Shown one piece after another: positions 26,581 through 35,940 of a DNA stretch of 64,000 bases (positions are counted from its first letter, which is position 1; every line of letters begins with the position of its first letter). Source of the stretch: Microbacterium sp. M28 (GTDB lineage: Bacteria > Actinomycetota > Actinomycetes > Actinomycetales > Microbacteriaceae); NCBI RefSeq assembly GCF_025836995.1, contig NZ_CP107546.1, positions 3,100,001 to 3,164,000 on the forward strand, written 5' to 3'. The position numbers were made by a program, and so were the translations under genes. The notes under the pieces are model-generated. The model was not told the DNA's origin and searched no databases. It saw only the letters and a program-made list of their open reading frames with translations.

Positions 26581-26602
26581 GTTCACCGCCTCGTCACCGG
26601 CC
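26581..26602 (+). promoter_or_regulatory. PHO-box-like site upstream of GDPD gene
   Basis: The plus strand reads GTTCACCGCCT then CGTCACCGGCC, two 11-base units with the GTTCACC-type head; weaker units continue in the same register (26603-26624). The site lies 52 bases before the ATG of the secreted phosphodiesterase. This matches the layout at the phytase and phnD genes. Confidence 0.65.
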
Positions 26603-26653
26603 GGCCACGACGTCGTCACGGGCGCTCCCACGCGCCCCGATTGACTCGAAGGT

Positions 26654-28885
26654 ATGAGACGACTCCATCGCGCCCTCGCCACCGCCGCCGTCGCCGCGAC
26701 CGCAGCCTCGCTGCTGATCGCCGCCCCGACCGCCGCGGCATCCGGAAACCAGACCACCCCGACCTCGAAGATGCACGCCTTCGAGCCCACGCTCGTCGCG
26801 TGGGCCGAGCTGTCGGCCGACTTCCTCGCGGAAGGACCGGCATCCGGTGCCCAGGCGAGCGCGGGCAACGGACGGCAGGGGCCGTGGGACGGCCAGGTCA
26901 TCCCGGGGTTCTCCGCCGTGATCGACAACGGCGACGGCACGTTCTGGGCGCAGCCGGACAACGGATTCGGGTCGAAGGGCAACTCGGCCGACTTCCTCCT
27001 GCGCAACTACCTCGTACGTCCGGCCTGGCAGACCGCGAACGGCGGCGAAGGCGACATCGCCGTGGAGCGCTTCATCTCGTACAACGACCGGAACGACATC
27101 CTCGACTTCCCGATCGTGAACGACGGCACAGACGAGCGTCTGCTCACCGGCGCCGACTTCGACATCGAGTCGGTCGTCCGCGCGAAGGACGGCACGTTCT
27201 GGGTGGGCGAGGAGTTCGGGCCGTTCCTGCTGCATTTCGACTCCGATGGCACGCTTCTGGAGAAGCCGTTCGCCCTCGACGGCGTGCAGTCGCCGCAGAA
27301 CCCGTACCTCGGCGGGGCGGCCCCGACGCTGCCGGCCAGCCGTGGTTTCGAGGCGATGGCAGGTTCCGTCAACGGCCGCTACCTGTACCCGATCGTCGAG
27401 GGCGCGTACACCGGCGAGACCGACCTGCGCCGTCGCGAGATCCACGAGTTCGACACGAAGACGGGCGCGTACACCGGTCGCACCTGGAACTACCAGACCG
27501 ACCAGGAGCCGAACGTCATCGGCGACGCGTTCACCGTCAAGAACGACGTCCTCCTCGTGGTCGAGCGCGACGACTTCGAGGGCGATCAGGCGGTCACCAA
27601 GCGCATCTACGAGATCAACCTCAAGAAGAAGGATGCCGCGGGCTACGTCGAGAAGAAGCTGGTGCTCGACGCACTGCGCATCTCCAACCCCGATGCGCTC
27701 AGCGCCGGCAACGGCTACGGCACGGGTGAGGTCTGGTCGCTGCCGGTGCAGTCGCTCGAGACCGTCGTGCAGCTGAAGGACGGCAACCTGCTGATCGCCA
27801 ACGACAACAACTTCCCCGGCAACGACGCGCGCGTCACCGGCACCCCCGACGACACCGAGTTCGCCGTCATCGATCTCGACCGCACGAAGGTCGAGAAGGA
27901 GTTCGTCACCGTCGTCGGCCACCGCGGCGCCAGCGGATACCGCCCCGAGCACACTCTCGCCGCGTACGAGCAGGCGATCATCCAGTGCGCCGACTACATC
28001 GAGCCGGACGTCGTGTCCACGAAGGACGGCGTGCTCGTCGCCCGCCACGAGAACGAGATCGGCGGCACCACCGACGTCTCCGCGCGTCCCGAGTTCGCCG
28101 ACCGCCGCACGACCAAAGTCATCGACGGTGCGCGCATCACCGGTTGGTTCACCGAGGACTTCACCTTCGCCGAGCTGCGCACGCTCCGTGCCAAGGAGCG
28201 CCTGCCGCAGGTACGCCCGGCCAACACGGCGTTCGACGGGCTGTACGTCATCCCGACCCTCGACGAGGTCATGGATCTGGCGCGCCACTCGATCAGCTGC
28301 GACGGCCGCCAGGTGGGCGTGTACCCCGAGACCAAGCACCCCAGCTACTTCGATTCGATCGGCCTGTCGCTCGAGGAGCCCCTGGTCGCCGCGCTGCAGG
28401 AGAACGGCCTGGACTCCGCGGACGCGCCGGTCATCGTGCAGAGCTTCGAGGTCGCGAACCTCAAGGATCTGAGCGGCCTCACGGACGTCACACTGGCCCA
28501 GCTCATCAGCTCGTCCGGACGCCCGTACGACTTCACCCTGGCCGGCGACACCCGCACCTACGCCGACCTCGTGACGCCGACCGGCCTCGCCGGGATCGCC
28601 GAGTACGCGGCCGGCGTCGGTGTCGAGAAGTCGGTACTGATCCCCCGCACCGCGCAGGGCACGCTCGCCGCGCCGTCGCCGGTCTTCGCGGACGCCCACG
28701 CCGCAGGGCTCGAGGTGCACGGCTGGACGTTCCGCCTGGAGAACCAGTTCCTGCCTGCCGAGTTCCGGTCCTCGAGCGATCCGGCCGCGGCCGGTGACCT
28801 CGCCGGCGAGATCCAGGTGTTCCTGGATGCCGGCATGGACGGCATCTTCAGCGACCACCCGGACATCGCCGCCACCGTCGGCTGA
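26654..28885 (+). CDS. Secreted phytase-like/glycerophosphodiester phosphodiesterase fusion
   Basis: This is a 743-residue exported protein with a Sec signal peptide (residues 1-31). An esterase-like-activity-of-phytase domain covers about 45-410 (VIDNGDGTFWAQPDNGFG, GFEAMAGSVNGRYLY). A GDPD domain runs from about 418 to the end, with the catalytic HRGASGYRPEHT near residue 422, IEPDVVSTKDG and VYPETKHPSYF. The GDPD half would cleave glycerophosphodiesters to glycerol 3-phosphate; the first half may act on phosphate esters. A PHO-box-like site and a GAAGG ribosome-binding site lie upstream. Confidence 0.93.
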   Translation: MRRLHRALATAAVAATAASLLIAAPTAAASGNQTTPTSKMHAFEPTLVAWAELSADFLAEGPASGAQASAGNGRQGPWDGQVIPGFSAVIDNGDGTFWAQPDNGFGSKGNSADFLLRNYLVRPAWQTANGGEGDIAVERFISYNDRNDILDFPIVNDGTDERLLTGADFDIESVVRAKDGTFWVGEEFGPFLLHFDSDGTLLEKPFALDGVQSPQNPYLGGAAPTLPASRGFEAMAGSVNGRYLYPIVEGAYTGETDLRRREIHEFDTKTGAYTGRTWNYQTDQEPNVIGDAFTVKNDVLLVVERDDFEGDQAVTKRIYEINLKKKDAAGYVEKKLVLDALRISNPDALSAGNGYGTGEVWSLPVQSLETVVQLKDGNLLIANDNNFPGNDARVTGTPDDTEFAVIDLDRTKVEKEFVTVVGHRGASGYRPEHTLAAYEQAIIQCADYIEPDVVSTKDGVLVARHENEIGGTTDVSARPEFADRRTTKVIDGARITGWFTEDFTFAELRTLRAKERLPQVRPANTAFDGLYVIPTLDEVMDLARHSISCDGRQVGVYPETKHPSYFDSIGLSLEEPLVAALQENGLDSADAPVIVQSFEVANLKDLSGLTDVTLAQLISSSGRPYDFTLAGDTRTYADLVTPTGLAGIAEYAAGVGVEKSVLIPRTAQGTLAAPSPVFADAHAAGLEVHGWTFRLENQFLPAEFRSSSDPAAAGDLAGEIQVFLDAGMDGIFSDHPDIAATVG

Positions 28886-28898
28886 CGTTCCCCCGCGT

Positions 28899-28936
28899 GA
28901 AGTGCCCGGCATCCGGTTCAGGATGCCGGGCACTTC
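28899..28936 (+). terminator. Hairpin terminator after GDPD gene
   Basis: A perfect 16-bp stem is formed by 28899-28914 and 28921-28936 with a six-base loop, 14 bases after the stop. Flanking CGCG on both sides could extend it. There is no T tract. Confidence 0.75.
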
Positions 28937-29004
28937 CGCGTAGGACGCGGCGCACGCCTGGCGAACGGGGCCACGAAGCGCCCCGAGTAGGGCAGGATGA
29001 CGGG

Positions 29005-29355
29005 ATGACCGTCGATCCCCGCATCCGCCTCGAAGAGCTGCGTGTCGATGCGCTGGCCCGTGCCGAGTCGGCGATCACCGCTCTGACGCAGCTGACGCAT
29101 GACCGCGAGGGGGCGAACGACGACGACGAGCACGACCCCGAGGGCGTGACGCTGTCGTCCGAGTGGTCGCGGCTGACCGGTCTCGCCGAAGCCGCTCAGG
29201 CCGAGCTGCGCCAGGTCGAGGACGCCCTCACTCGAGTGGATGCCGGAACCTACGGCGTCTGCACGGCGTGCGGCAACGGCATCCCTCCGGAGCGGCTCGA
29301 GGTGCGGCCGTTCGCCGAGCTGTGCGTGCCGTGCGCGGAGAGGTCCGGGCGCTGA
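29005..29355 (+). CDS. TraR/DksA-type zinc-finger protein
   Basis: This is a 116-residue protein with a long helical hairpin followed by a four-cysteine zinc site, C86-C89 (CTAC) and C107-C110 (CVPC). This is the DksA/TraR C4 layout. Such proteins insert into the RNA polymerase secondary channel, or are DksA-like proteins of unknown role in Gram-positive bacteria. CAGGAT at 28993-28998 ends six bases before ATG 29005, so the mRNA may be leaderless. It is monocistronic and convergent with an SDR gene. Confidence 0.88.
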   Translation: MTVDPRIRLEELRVDALARAESAITALTQLTHDREGANDDDEHDPEGVTLSSEWSRLTGLAEAAQAELRQVEDALTRVDAGTYGVCTACGNGIPPERLEVRPFAELCVPCAERSGR

Positions 29356-29370
29356 CGCCCGGCCCTCCCC

Positions 29371-30108
29371 TCACCAGCGAACAGGCCCGTCCGCGCTCAG
29401 GAAGGTTCCCGACGGCGCGTCTGCGGGGAGCGTCGCCGCGGCGACGACGACCTGCGCCGCTTCCTCCGCGCTCGTCGGCGCATGCTCTCGGTTGCCCGGA
29501 GCCAGGTCCGTCTGTACCCAGCCGGGGCAGACCGACGTCACCTTGATGGGGCTGTCGGCGAGCTTCTTGCTCAGGCCGATCGTCAGGCTGTTCACCGCCG
29601 CCTTCGACGCCTGGTACGCCGGCACGATGCTCTCGTAGTACGGGGATGCCGGGTCGGACTGATCGGACAGCGACCCCATGGTCGATGAGACGTTGACGAT
29701 GCGCGCGGCCTCGCTGCGCCGCAGCAGCGGCAGCAGATGCTCGGTGACGGTCGCGACGCCGAACACGTTCGTCTCGAAGGTCGAGACCAGCGACGCCACG
29801 TCGACGAACTCGTGACCGCCGGTCGCCGTCGCCTCCGGCAGGATCCCGGCGTTGTTCACCAGGACATCGAGCCGGCCGTGACGCCGCTCGATCTCCGCTG
29901 CGGCGGCGGCGACACTCGTCGCGGAGGTGACGTCGAGGGTCAGTGGCTCCGCGCTCAGCCCCTGCTCGACGAGGTCTGCCGCGCTCGCCTGGGCGGACTG
30001 TTCGTCCCGGCCGGCGATGATGACGGTGGCGCCCGTGCGAGCGAGCGCGGTGGCGGTGGCGAGGCCCAGGCCGCGGTTCGCGCCGGTGATCAGTGCGATG
30101 GTGTTCAT
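29371..30108 (-). CDS. SDR-family oxidoreductase
   Basis: This is a 245-residue short-chain dehydrogenase: TGANRGLG at residues 8-15, VNNAGILPE, a catalytic serine in NVSSTMG and YQASK. It resembles the carbonyl-reductase-like SDRs of actinobacteria, which reduce diverse carbonyls with NADPH. ATG 30108 is preferred; AAAGGG lies upstream, and the longer in-frame version has an Arg-rich non-homologous N-terminus. There is no operon partner. Confidence 0.9.
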   Translation of the reverse strand: MNTIALITGANRGLGLATATALARTGATVIIAGRDEQSAQASAADLVEQGLSAEPLTLDVTSATSVAAAAAEIERRHGRLDVLVNNAGILPEATATGGHEFVDVASLVSTFETNVFGVATVTEHLLPLLRRSEAARIVNVSSTMGSLSDQSDPASPYYESIVPAYQASKAAVNSLTIGLSKKLADSPIKVTSVCPGWVQTDLAPGNREHAPTSAEEAAQVVVAAATLPADAPSGTFLSADGPVRW

Positions 30109-30247
30109 GGATGGATGCCCTTTTCCCGTCCGGCAGCTCCGGATCGGGTTCCATCCTGAACCGGTGCGAGCGCTCGCGCTGGCGGGAATCGGACGCCGCG
30201 TGCACCCCTCTCGCACCCGGCACGGCAGGGCTAGGCTGGGACCCATC

Positions 30248-31060
30248 ATGGACGTGCTCCTTCAAGACTTCTGGGACTTCGCCGGGAGGTACTGGTGGCT
30301 GATCTTCCCGATCATGGGTGTCGCCGGTGGCATCGGGAAGGCCTGGGAGCGCGCCTCCCGGCAGCGGCACGAACGCCGCCTGGAGACCATCAGGATCAAG
30401 GGTGAGATCAAGGCCGCCCAGATCGCGGCCCGTGGTCAGGGCTCGCCGACGAAGGCGCATCCGCAGCAGATCTCCTCTGAGCCGCAGGTGTCGCCGAACC
30501 AGCTGCTGGAAAGGCTGTTCGCCGAGCACGACGAGATCACGGCGCGTTGGCTGGACTACGAGCTCGACGTCGCGAAGCTCATCGCGTTCCCGGCCATGAG
30601 CGACGGCCGTCAGCCGTTGACCGCCGCGTTCCTGCGCGCCAAGAAGCTCGCGGACACGCTGCGTCCGGCATCCGCGGATGCCAAGGTCAGCGAGCAGCAG
30701 GTGGGCGAGTACCTGGATGCCGTCGGCAACTACGCCGTCGCCTTCGAAGTCGCCGAAAGGGACGCCCGCCGGCTGCGGGACTCGAGCTTCACCGAAGCCG
30801 AGCGCAAGAAGCTCGATCGCGCCCAGCAACTGCTCAAGGTCGCTGTCGACGACACCGCGACCCAGGCCGAGCGCAACATCGCGTACAAGCGCGTCCGCGA
30901 GGAGCTCGACGGGCTCATCCTGCTGTCGGATGCCGCGGTCGATCTGCTCGAGAAGCAGGTCGCGCGCGAGATCACGGCCGCCCCGGCGGCAGCAGGACCG
31001 GATGCCGCCGCACCGGCCCCGGAGCCGATGCCGTTGCGCCTGGACGACGAGCGCGCATGA
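30248..31060 (+). CDS. Membrane-anchored coiled-coil protein, unknown
   Basis: This is a 270-residue protein with an aromatic-rich N-terminal helix (about residues 12-30, YWWLIFPIMGVAGGI) that should anchor it. A strongly charged helical region (ERASRQRHERRLETIRIKG) and a soluble helical domain up to about residue 240 follow, then an Ala/Pro tail. TAGGCT at 30232-30237 ends ten bases before the ATG, giving at most a four-base leader. I do not recognise the family. It is probably a cytoplasm-facing, membrane-tethered scaffold. Confidence 0.8.
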   Translation: MDVLLQDFWDFAGRYWWLIFPIMGVAGGIGKAWERASRQRHERRLETIRIKGEIKAAQIAARGQGSPTKAHPQQISSEPQVSPNQLLERLFAEHDEITARWLDYELDVAKLIAFPAMSDGRQPLTAAFLRAKKLADTLRPASADAKVSEQQVGEYLDAVGNYAVAFEVAERDARRLRDSSFTEAERKKLDRAQQLLKVAVDDTATQAERNIAYKRVREELDGLILLSDAAVDLLEKQVAREITAAPAAAGPDAAAPAPEPMPLRLDDERA

Positions 31061-31104
31061 TCGCCACCCGCGTGCGGAACGCCTGACCCCTGCGAAGGAG
31101 CCGC

Positions 31105-32079
31105 ATGACGGAACTCAGAGTCGGCCTGATCGGCGCCGGTGGCATCTCGCGCGTCCACGCCGACGCCTGGCGGGCCATCGGCGCACGCGGAACCGTGCTG
31201 TCGCGTTCTCGTTCGCGTGCTGCGGAGCTCGCGACCGAGTACGACCTGGACATGGCCGCCGACATCGGGACCCTGCTCTCCGATGTCGACGTGGTCGACA
31301 TCATGACGCCGAGTGCCACGCACGCCGCTTTCGCGCTCGCCGCGATCGAGGCCGGTGTGCACGTCGTCTGCGAGAAGCCGTTGGCGCCGACGGCAGCCGA
31401 GGCGCAGCGCATCCTCGACGCGGCGGAGTCGGCGGGCGTGCGACTGTTCCCCGCGCACGTCGTCCGCTACTTCCCCGCGTACGCGAACATCAGAGCGCGG
31501 CTCGCGGCCGGGGAGGTCGGTGAGGTCACGTCGCAGCGCTTCTTCCGAAGGGGACCCGCCCCCACGGCGCCGTGGTTCTTCCACGAGAGCACGGGCGGCG
31601 GTGTCATCCGCGACCTCATGATCCACGACATCGACCAGGCGCTCTGGTTCGCGGGCCCGGTCGCGAGCGTGTCCGCCGTGCAAGACCCGCCGACCGCGGA
31701 TGACACCGTGCCGGTGCCCGTGACCGCCCGGGTCGACCTGATCCACGTCAACGGCATCCACTCCCACCTGGAGGCGACGTGGGGTGCGCCGGGACTCGCG
31801 TTCCGCACCGGCGTCGAGATGTCCGGCACGCTCGGCATCCTGTCGCACGACAGCGCGGAGGCGTCCTCGCGATCCGAGGCGACCGATCATCTACCGCCGG
31901 TACCGGAAACCGACGGTCCGTACCTGCGGCAGATCGCCGACTTCGTGGCGGCCATCGAGCAGGGTGCCGATGCCCGGGTCTCCACCGCTGACGCGGTCAC
32001 CGCGATCGCCGTCGTCGAGGCCGCGTACGCATCGATCGACTCGGGCGCGCCCGTGCTCCTCACCTCGGGCATGTCCTGA
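31105..32079 (+). CDS. Gfo/Idh/MocA-family oxidoreductase
   Basis: This is a 324-residue NAD(P)-dependent sugar oxidoreductase. The N-terminal Rossmann domain has GLIGAGGISRVHADAW and the family EKPLAPT motif (catalytic lysine). The C-terminal alpha/beta domain carries the HDIDQALW histidine motif. Relatives oxidise inositols and sugars or act as biliverdin-type reductases. GAAGGAG precedes the ATG. An SDR gene follows 47 bases later in the same direction, so the two may form a small carbohydrate operon. Confidence 0.92.
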   Translation: MTELRVGLIGAGGISRVHADAWRAIGARGTVLSRSRSRAAELATEYDLDMAADIGTLLSDVDVVDIMTPSATHAAFALAAIEAGVHVVCEKPLAPTAAEAQRILDAAESAGVRLFPAHVVRYFPAYANIRARLAAGEVGEVTSQRFFRRGPAPTAPWFFHESTGGGVIRDLMIHDIDQALWFAGPVASVSAVQDPPTADDTVPVPVTARVDLIHVNGIHSHLEATWGAPGLAFRTGVEMSGTLGILSHDSAEASSRSEATDHLPPVPETDGPYLRQIADFVAAIEQGADARVSTADAVTAIAVVEAAYASIDSGAPVLLTSGMS

Positions 32080-32126
32080 GCATCCGGCGCGTTGCACCTG
32101 TGGTCACCAGCCACGAAAGGACCCTC

Positions 32127-32921
32127 ATGCGCATCGACCTCACCGGCAGGACAGCTCTGGTCACCGGATCGACTCAGGGAATCGGCCGTGCGATCGCGGC
32201 GACGCTGGCGGACGCCGGGGCCCGCGTCGCGATCAACGGACGCAGTGCGTCATCCGTGGCATCCGTGATCGAACAGCTCCAGTCCGAGAACCCGGACCGC
32301 ACGCTGGTCGCAGCCCCGGGCGATGTCACGACCACCGACGGAACGGATGCCGTGCTCGCCGCCGTCGGGCCGGTGGACGTGCTGGTGAACAACCTGGGCA
32401 TCTTCGGCGCGGAGGAGGCTCTCGCCATCTCGGACGACGAGTGGCGCCGCTACTTCGAGGTCAACGTGCTCGCAGCCGTGCGCCTGATCCGCGCGACGCT
32501 GCCGGGCATGAAGGACCGAGGCTGGGGCCGCGTGCTGAACATCGCCAGCGACTCGGCGGTCGTGATCCCGGCGGAGATGATCCACTACGGCATGTCCAAG
32601 ACGGCGCTGCTGGCCGTCTCCCGAGGCTTCGCGAAGGATGCCGCCGGCACCGGCGTCACGGTGAACTCCGTGCTGGCAGGGCCGACCCACACCGGCGGCG
32701 TCGAGACGTTCGTGTACGAGCTGGTGGATTCCGCCCTGCCGTGGGAGGAGGCCCAGCGCGAGTTCATGCGGCTGCATCGGCCGCAGTCGTTGCTGCAGCG
32801 GCTCATCGAGCCGGAGGAGATCGCGAACATGGTCGCCTATCTCGCTTCGCCCCTGGCCTCGGCGACGACCGGCGCGGCGGTCCGCGTGGACGGCGGTTAC
32901 ATCGACTCGATCGTGCCGTAG
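32127..32921 (+). CDS. SDR-family oxidoreductase (FabG-like)
   Basis: This is a 264-residue short-chain dehydrogenase: TGSTQGIG near residues 12-19, VNNLGIFG, serine in NIASDSA and YGMSK, and a C-terminal VRVDGGYIDS typical of the FabG-like group. GAAAGGACC upstream supports ATG 32127 over an in-frame start further upstream. It lies directly behind the Gfo/Idh/MocA gene and probably acts with it on a related sugar or polyol. Confidence 0.9.
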   Translation: MRIDLTGRTALVTGSTQGIGRAIAATLADAGARVAINGRSASSVASVIEQLQSENPDRTLVAAPGDVTTTDGTDAVLAAVGPVDVLVNNLGIFGAEEALAISDDEWRRYFEVNVLAAVRLIRATLPGMKDRGWGRVLNIASDSAVVIPAEMIHYGMSKTALLAVSRGFAKDAAGTGVTVNSVLAGPTHTGGVETFVYELVDSALPWEEAQREFMRLHRPQSLLQRLIEPEEIANMVAYLASPLASATTGAAVRVDGGYIDSIVP

Positions 32922-32953
32922 CGTCCGGATCGCAACGTTGCAGGGCGGTGTGA

Positions 32954-33041
32954 CGGGTACACCTGCACGATCCGGGTACACCTGCACGACCGGGAACCGG
33001 TTTTCAGTCCGACATCCGTTCCCGGGTCGTGCATCTGTACC
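32954..33041. repeat. Tandem repeat plus long imperfect hairpin between convergent genes
   Basis: The 17-bp word CGGGTACACCTGCACGA occurs twice, at 32954-32970 and 32973-32989. The second copy then pairs with 33017-33041 to form an imperfect stem of about 24 bp around a roughly 20-base loop. It lies between the SDR gene and the convergent DUF4442 gene, so it may terminate both. The extra direct copy is unexplained. Confidence 0.65.
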
Positions 33042-33090
33042 GACGCACGGCGCCGCGACCGGTCCGACGGTGCGGTGCGGCCAGGCCCGG

Positions 33091-33570
33091 TCAGGATGCC
33101 GGGCGGGGCGTCACCCACATCGTGATGTCGGCGTGCACGACGACGATGCCGTCACGGTCCGTGACGTCGACGGCGACGATGACGTCACGCGACTCTCCGA
33201 CCTCGAGGGTGTCGAGGCCGTCGATCGTGCCGACCGCCGTGAGCGTGCCCTTCGCCTTCTTGAGGTAGGCGACGTCCATGCCCTTCGGGATCCACCGGTG
33301 CGACTCGGGCAGCGAGTAGTCGATCGTGGTGCCGGCGACGAGTTCGGCGAGGTTGCAGCACGCGATCGCGTGCACGGTGCCGATGTGGTTGTGCACACCC
33401 CAGCGATCGCGCATGCGCGCCACTCCGCGACCGGGCTCCAGCGAGATGATCGCCGGTCGGATCGTCCGGAAGTACGGCGCCTTGACGCTCACGATCGTGC
33501 TGAAGATGCGCCTGCCGAGCGGACGGGCGTGCAGTGCGTCGTAGGTCTTCCTGATGGGCGAGGTCGTCAT
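33091..33570 (-). CDS. DUF4442 hotdog-fold protein (thioesterase-like)
   Basis: This is a 159-residue hotdog-fold protein of the DUF4442 group (PaaI/YiiD-like). Characteristic parts are FSTIVSVKAPYFRTIRP, the central helix region HNHIGTVHAIACCNLAEL and the final strand HADITMWVTPR. Such proteins hydrolyse acyl-CoA thioesters or bind acyl groups. AAGGAG lies six bases before ATG 33570, which fixes the start against a longer in-frame version. It is convergent with the SDR gene. Confidence 0.88.
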   Translation of the reverse strand: MTTSPIRKTYDALHARPLGRRIFSTIVSVKAPYFRTIRPAIISLEPGRGVARMRDRWGVHNHIGTVHAIACCNLAELVAGTTIDYSLPESHRWIPKGMDVAYLKKAKGTLTAVGTIDGLDTLEVGESRDVIVAVDVTDRDGIVVVHADITMWVTPRPAS

Positions 33571-33721
33571 CGATTCTCCTTGTCGCTGCTCCCGGCATCC
33601 TGACACCGTCGAGTCCGTCAGGGATGATGCGCTGTCGGATCGAACCAAACTCGCGCCTCGGCCGGCCGGCATCGCTGGCGGTATCCGATGATCGCCGCAG
33701 CGCGCGCGGTAGGGTGGCCGC

Positions 33722-34450
33722 ATGCATCTCGAGCGCCACGGCGAAGTGTCGCGCCCGCGCCTCCTGCTGCTGCACGGCGGAGGCGTCGCCGGTTGGATGT
33801 GGACGCCCCTGCGCGAGCACCTCGACCCGCGAACGCGCCTGCTGATCCCGGATCTCCCCGGTCACGGGCGAAGCGCAGCGGAGCCGTACACGTCGCACGA
33901 GGACGCCGTACGAGAGCTCGAAACCATCCTGGAGGGTGACGGCCCGGGGCCGACGACGGTCGTCGGCTTCTCGCTGGGCGCCCAGTTGACGGTGATGCTC
34001 GCGGCGCAACGCCCCGATCTGGTCGACCGCGTCGTCGTGATCAGCGCCCAGACGCTGCCGACCCCCGCGCCCGATCTCACGCTCGCTCTGCTGCGATCCA
34101 CATCGGGCCTCGCCCGCGTCCGATGGTTCGCGCGCCTGCAGGCCAAGGAGCTGTTCATACCGCCCGCACTGCTCGATGACTACCTGCGGACATCGGCGGC
34201 GATGACATCCCGGAGCCTGGTCGCAGCGGTGGGCGAGAACATCCGCTTCACGATCCCGGACGGATGGAGAGCCTTCCCCGGCCGGGCGTCTGTTCTCGCC
34301 GGTTCGCGCGAGAAGCCGCTCATGCGGAGATCCGCGCAGGCCCTGCACCGTGCGCTGCCCGGAAGCACGTGGGAGATCGTGCCGGATGCCGGGCACGGCA
34401 TCCCGTTGCAACAACCGCAGTTACTGGCCCGAAAGCTGGAGCAGCGCTGA
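33722..34450 (+). CDS. Alpha/beta hydrolase
   Basis: This is a 242-residue alpha/beta hydrolase: oxyanion region LLLHGGGVAGWMW, nucleophile serine in GFSLGAQ near residue 86, and a late histidine in PDAGHGIPL. It has no signal peptide, so it is probably cytosolic. TAGGGT at 33710-33715 ends six bases before the ATG with no ribosome-binding site, a leaderless pattern. It is convergent with the lipase-maturation-factor gene, three bases apart. The substrate is unknown; it resembles haloperoxidase-like and enol-lactonase-like esterases. Confidence 0.9.
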   Translation: MHLERHGEVSRPRLLLLHGGGVAGWMWTPLREHLDPRTRLLIPDLPGHGRSAAEPYTSHEDAVRELETILEGDGPGPTTVVGFSLGAQLTVMLAAQRPDLVDRVVVISAQTLPTPAPDLTLALLRSTSGLARVRWFARLQAKELFIPPALLDDYLRTSAAMTSRSLVAAVGENIRFTIPDGWRAFPGRASVLAGSREKPLMRRSAQALHRALPGSTWEIVPDAGHGIPLQQPQLLARKLEQR

Positions 34451-34453
34451 CGC

Positions 34454-35887
34454 TCACCGCAGCGAGACCGCGCCCATCACCTCGCGCTGCCGGTCGCGAA
34501 CCCACACGGCGCCGGCGCCGCGCGGCGCGAACCGATAGCGGTACGACACGGCCCGCACCCACCGCGGGCGCTCGCCGTCGAACGGATCCTGGGCGAGCAG
34601 ACGCAGAGTCGGAGCATCCGCCTCGAGCAGCCGGATCAGGAACGCCGTGAACCAGTCGTCCAGCGAACGTCCGAGCGGAAGGAACCACATCAGCCAGTCG
34701 AGTCGCAGGTGATACGGCGCGAACTGGCGCGGGATGCGGCGCAGCGGCCCTGGTTTTCCCTTGAACACGTACTCGCGCCAGTCCGCGGCATCCGGATCTT
34801 CGGAGAGCGTGCCCTCGACGACGATCTCGATGCGCTCCTTCGTGACTGTGCCGAAAGCGCCGTACGCGTTCGCGAGCTGCCACCGGTTGAAGCTCGCGTT
34901 CATGAGCTGGCGGCGGGCGAAAAGATTGCGCAGCGCCGGCCAGCTCAGCACGACGTAGAGGAGGCCGACCGCCGAGGTCAGGACGATCCAGTACAGCGGG
35001 ATCGCCTCCTCCCGGCCCGATCCGGGAAGCCCGATCGCCGAGAACGCGAGCACGATCGTCGCCCAGTTCAGCCAGGCGAAGTTGCCCGTGGCGACGAGCC
35101 AGAGCTGGGTCGCGATGACGATCCCGCCCGCGACGGCACCGACGAGCAGCGGCACAGGCCCGGGCAGCAGCAGCGACAGGATCGGCGCGAACAGGAAGAA
35201 CGGCACCACCAGTTGCGCGAAGTGGTTGCCCAGCACCTCTCCCTGGTGGAACCACCGCGGCAGAAGGTGCGCCTGCCGACTCAGCGGCCCCGGCATCGGT
35301 TGCGTCTCGTGGTGATAGGTGAGCGCGGTGAGATCTCGCCACTCGCGGCCGCCGCGGATCTTGATCATCCCGGCGCCGAACTCGAGCCGGAACACCAGCC
35401 ACCAGAACAGCACGATCACGACAGTGGGCGGCGGTTCGTGCACCGAGCCGAGGAAGGCCGCGAGGAACCCGGCCTCGAGCAGCAGCATCTCCCAGCCGAA
35501 GGAGTAGAACGTCTGCCCGATACTCGTGATCGACATGTATCCGAGCCACAGGGCGAGGAACGCCAGCATCGGCACCCAGCCCGGCCCCTGCTGGGGGATG
35601 CCGATGACGACGGATGCCGACACGGCGATGCCCGCCCAACACAGCGCGACCAGCCGCCGATCCGAATAGCGGATGCGGGTGAAGAGCGTGGGGTGCAGCA
35701 TCCGCCTGCGGGATGCCGAAGCCGCGACCCAGTCCAGCAGCTGTGGCGCCGGCAGCAGGCCGCGCTCGCCCAGCAGCGGACGGAACTGGTTCAGCGTCGA
35801 GACGAACGCGACGAGGTACAGCGCCGCGATGCCCCTCTGCAGGACCTCGCGCGCGAAGAAGAAGTCGACAGCCGCGAAACCGTCCAT
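34454..35887 (-). CDS. Lipase maturation factor family membrane protein
   Basis: This is a 477-residue polytopic membrane protein of the lipase maturation factor (LMF1/2) family. Several helices lie in the first 320 residues, with the family's conserved region RLEFGAGMIKIRGG and TYHHETQPMPGPLS. A C-terminal soluble domain includes WREYVFKGKPG, PYHLRLDWLMWF and ALFEADAP-like segments. In animals these proteins help fold secreted lipases; the bacterial role is not established. TAGCCT (35894-35899, minus strand) ends six bases before the ATG, a leaderless pattern. Confidence 0.9.
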   Translation of the reverse strand: MDGFAAVDFFFAREVLQRGIAALYLVAFVSTLNQFRPLLGERGLLPAPQLLDWVAASASRRRMLHPTLFTRIRYSDRRLVALCWAGIAVSASVVIGIPQQGPGWVPMLAFLALWLGYMSITSIGQTFYSFGWEMLLLEAGFLAAFLGSVHEPPPTVVIVLFWWLVFRLEFGAGMIKIRGGREWRDLTALTYHHETQPMPGPLSRQAHLLPRWFHQGEVLGNHFAQLVVPFFLFAPILSLLLPGPVPLLVGAVAGGIVIATQLWLVATGNFAWLNWATIVLAFSAIGLPGSGREEAIPLYWIVLTSAVGLLYVVLSWPALRNLFARRQLMNASFNRWQLANAYGAFGTVTKERIEIVVEGTLSEDPDAADWREYVFKGKPGPLRRIPRQFAPYHLRLDWLMWFLPLGRSLDDWFTAFLIRLLEADAPTLRLLAQDPFDGERPRWVRAVSYRYRFAPRGAGAVWVRDRQREVMGAVSLR

Positions 35888-35940
35888 GCCAGAAGGCTAC
35901 GCCTGTCGGCGGACGCGGTCACCGCTGGTCAGCGGCGACC

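Noticed and set aside
26594..28933. A 779-codon minus-strand open frame opposite the GDPD fusion gene
   Set aside because: It is opposite a gene with signal peptide and two recognised domains; its composition is that of a complementary-frame shadow.
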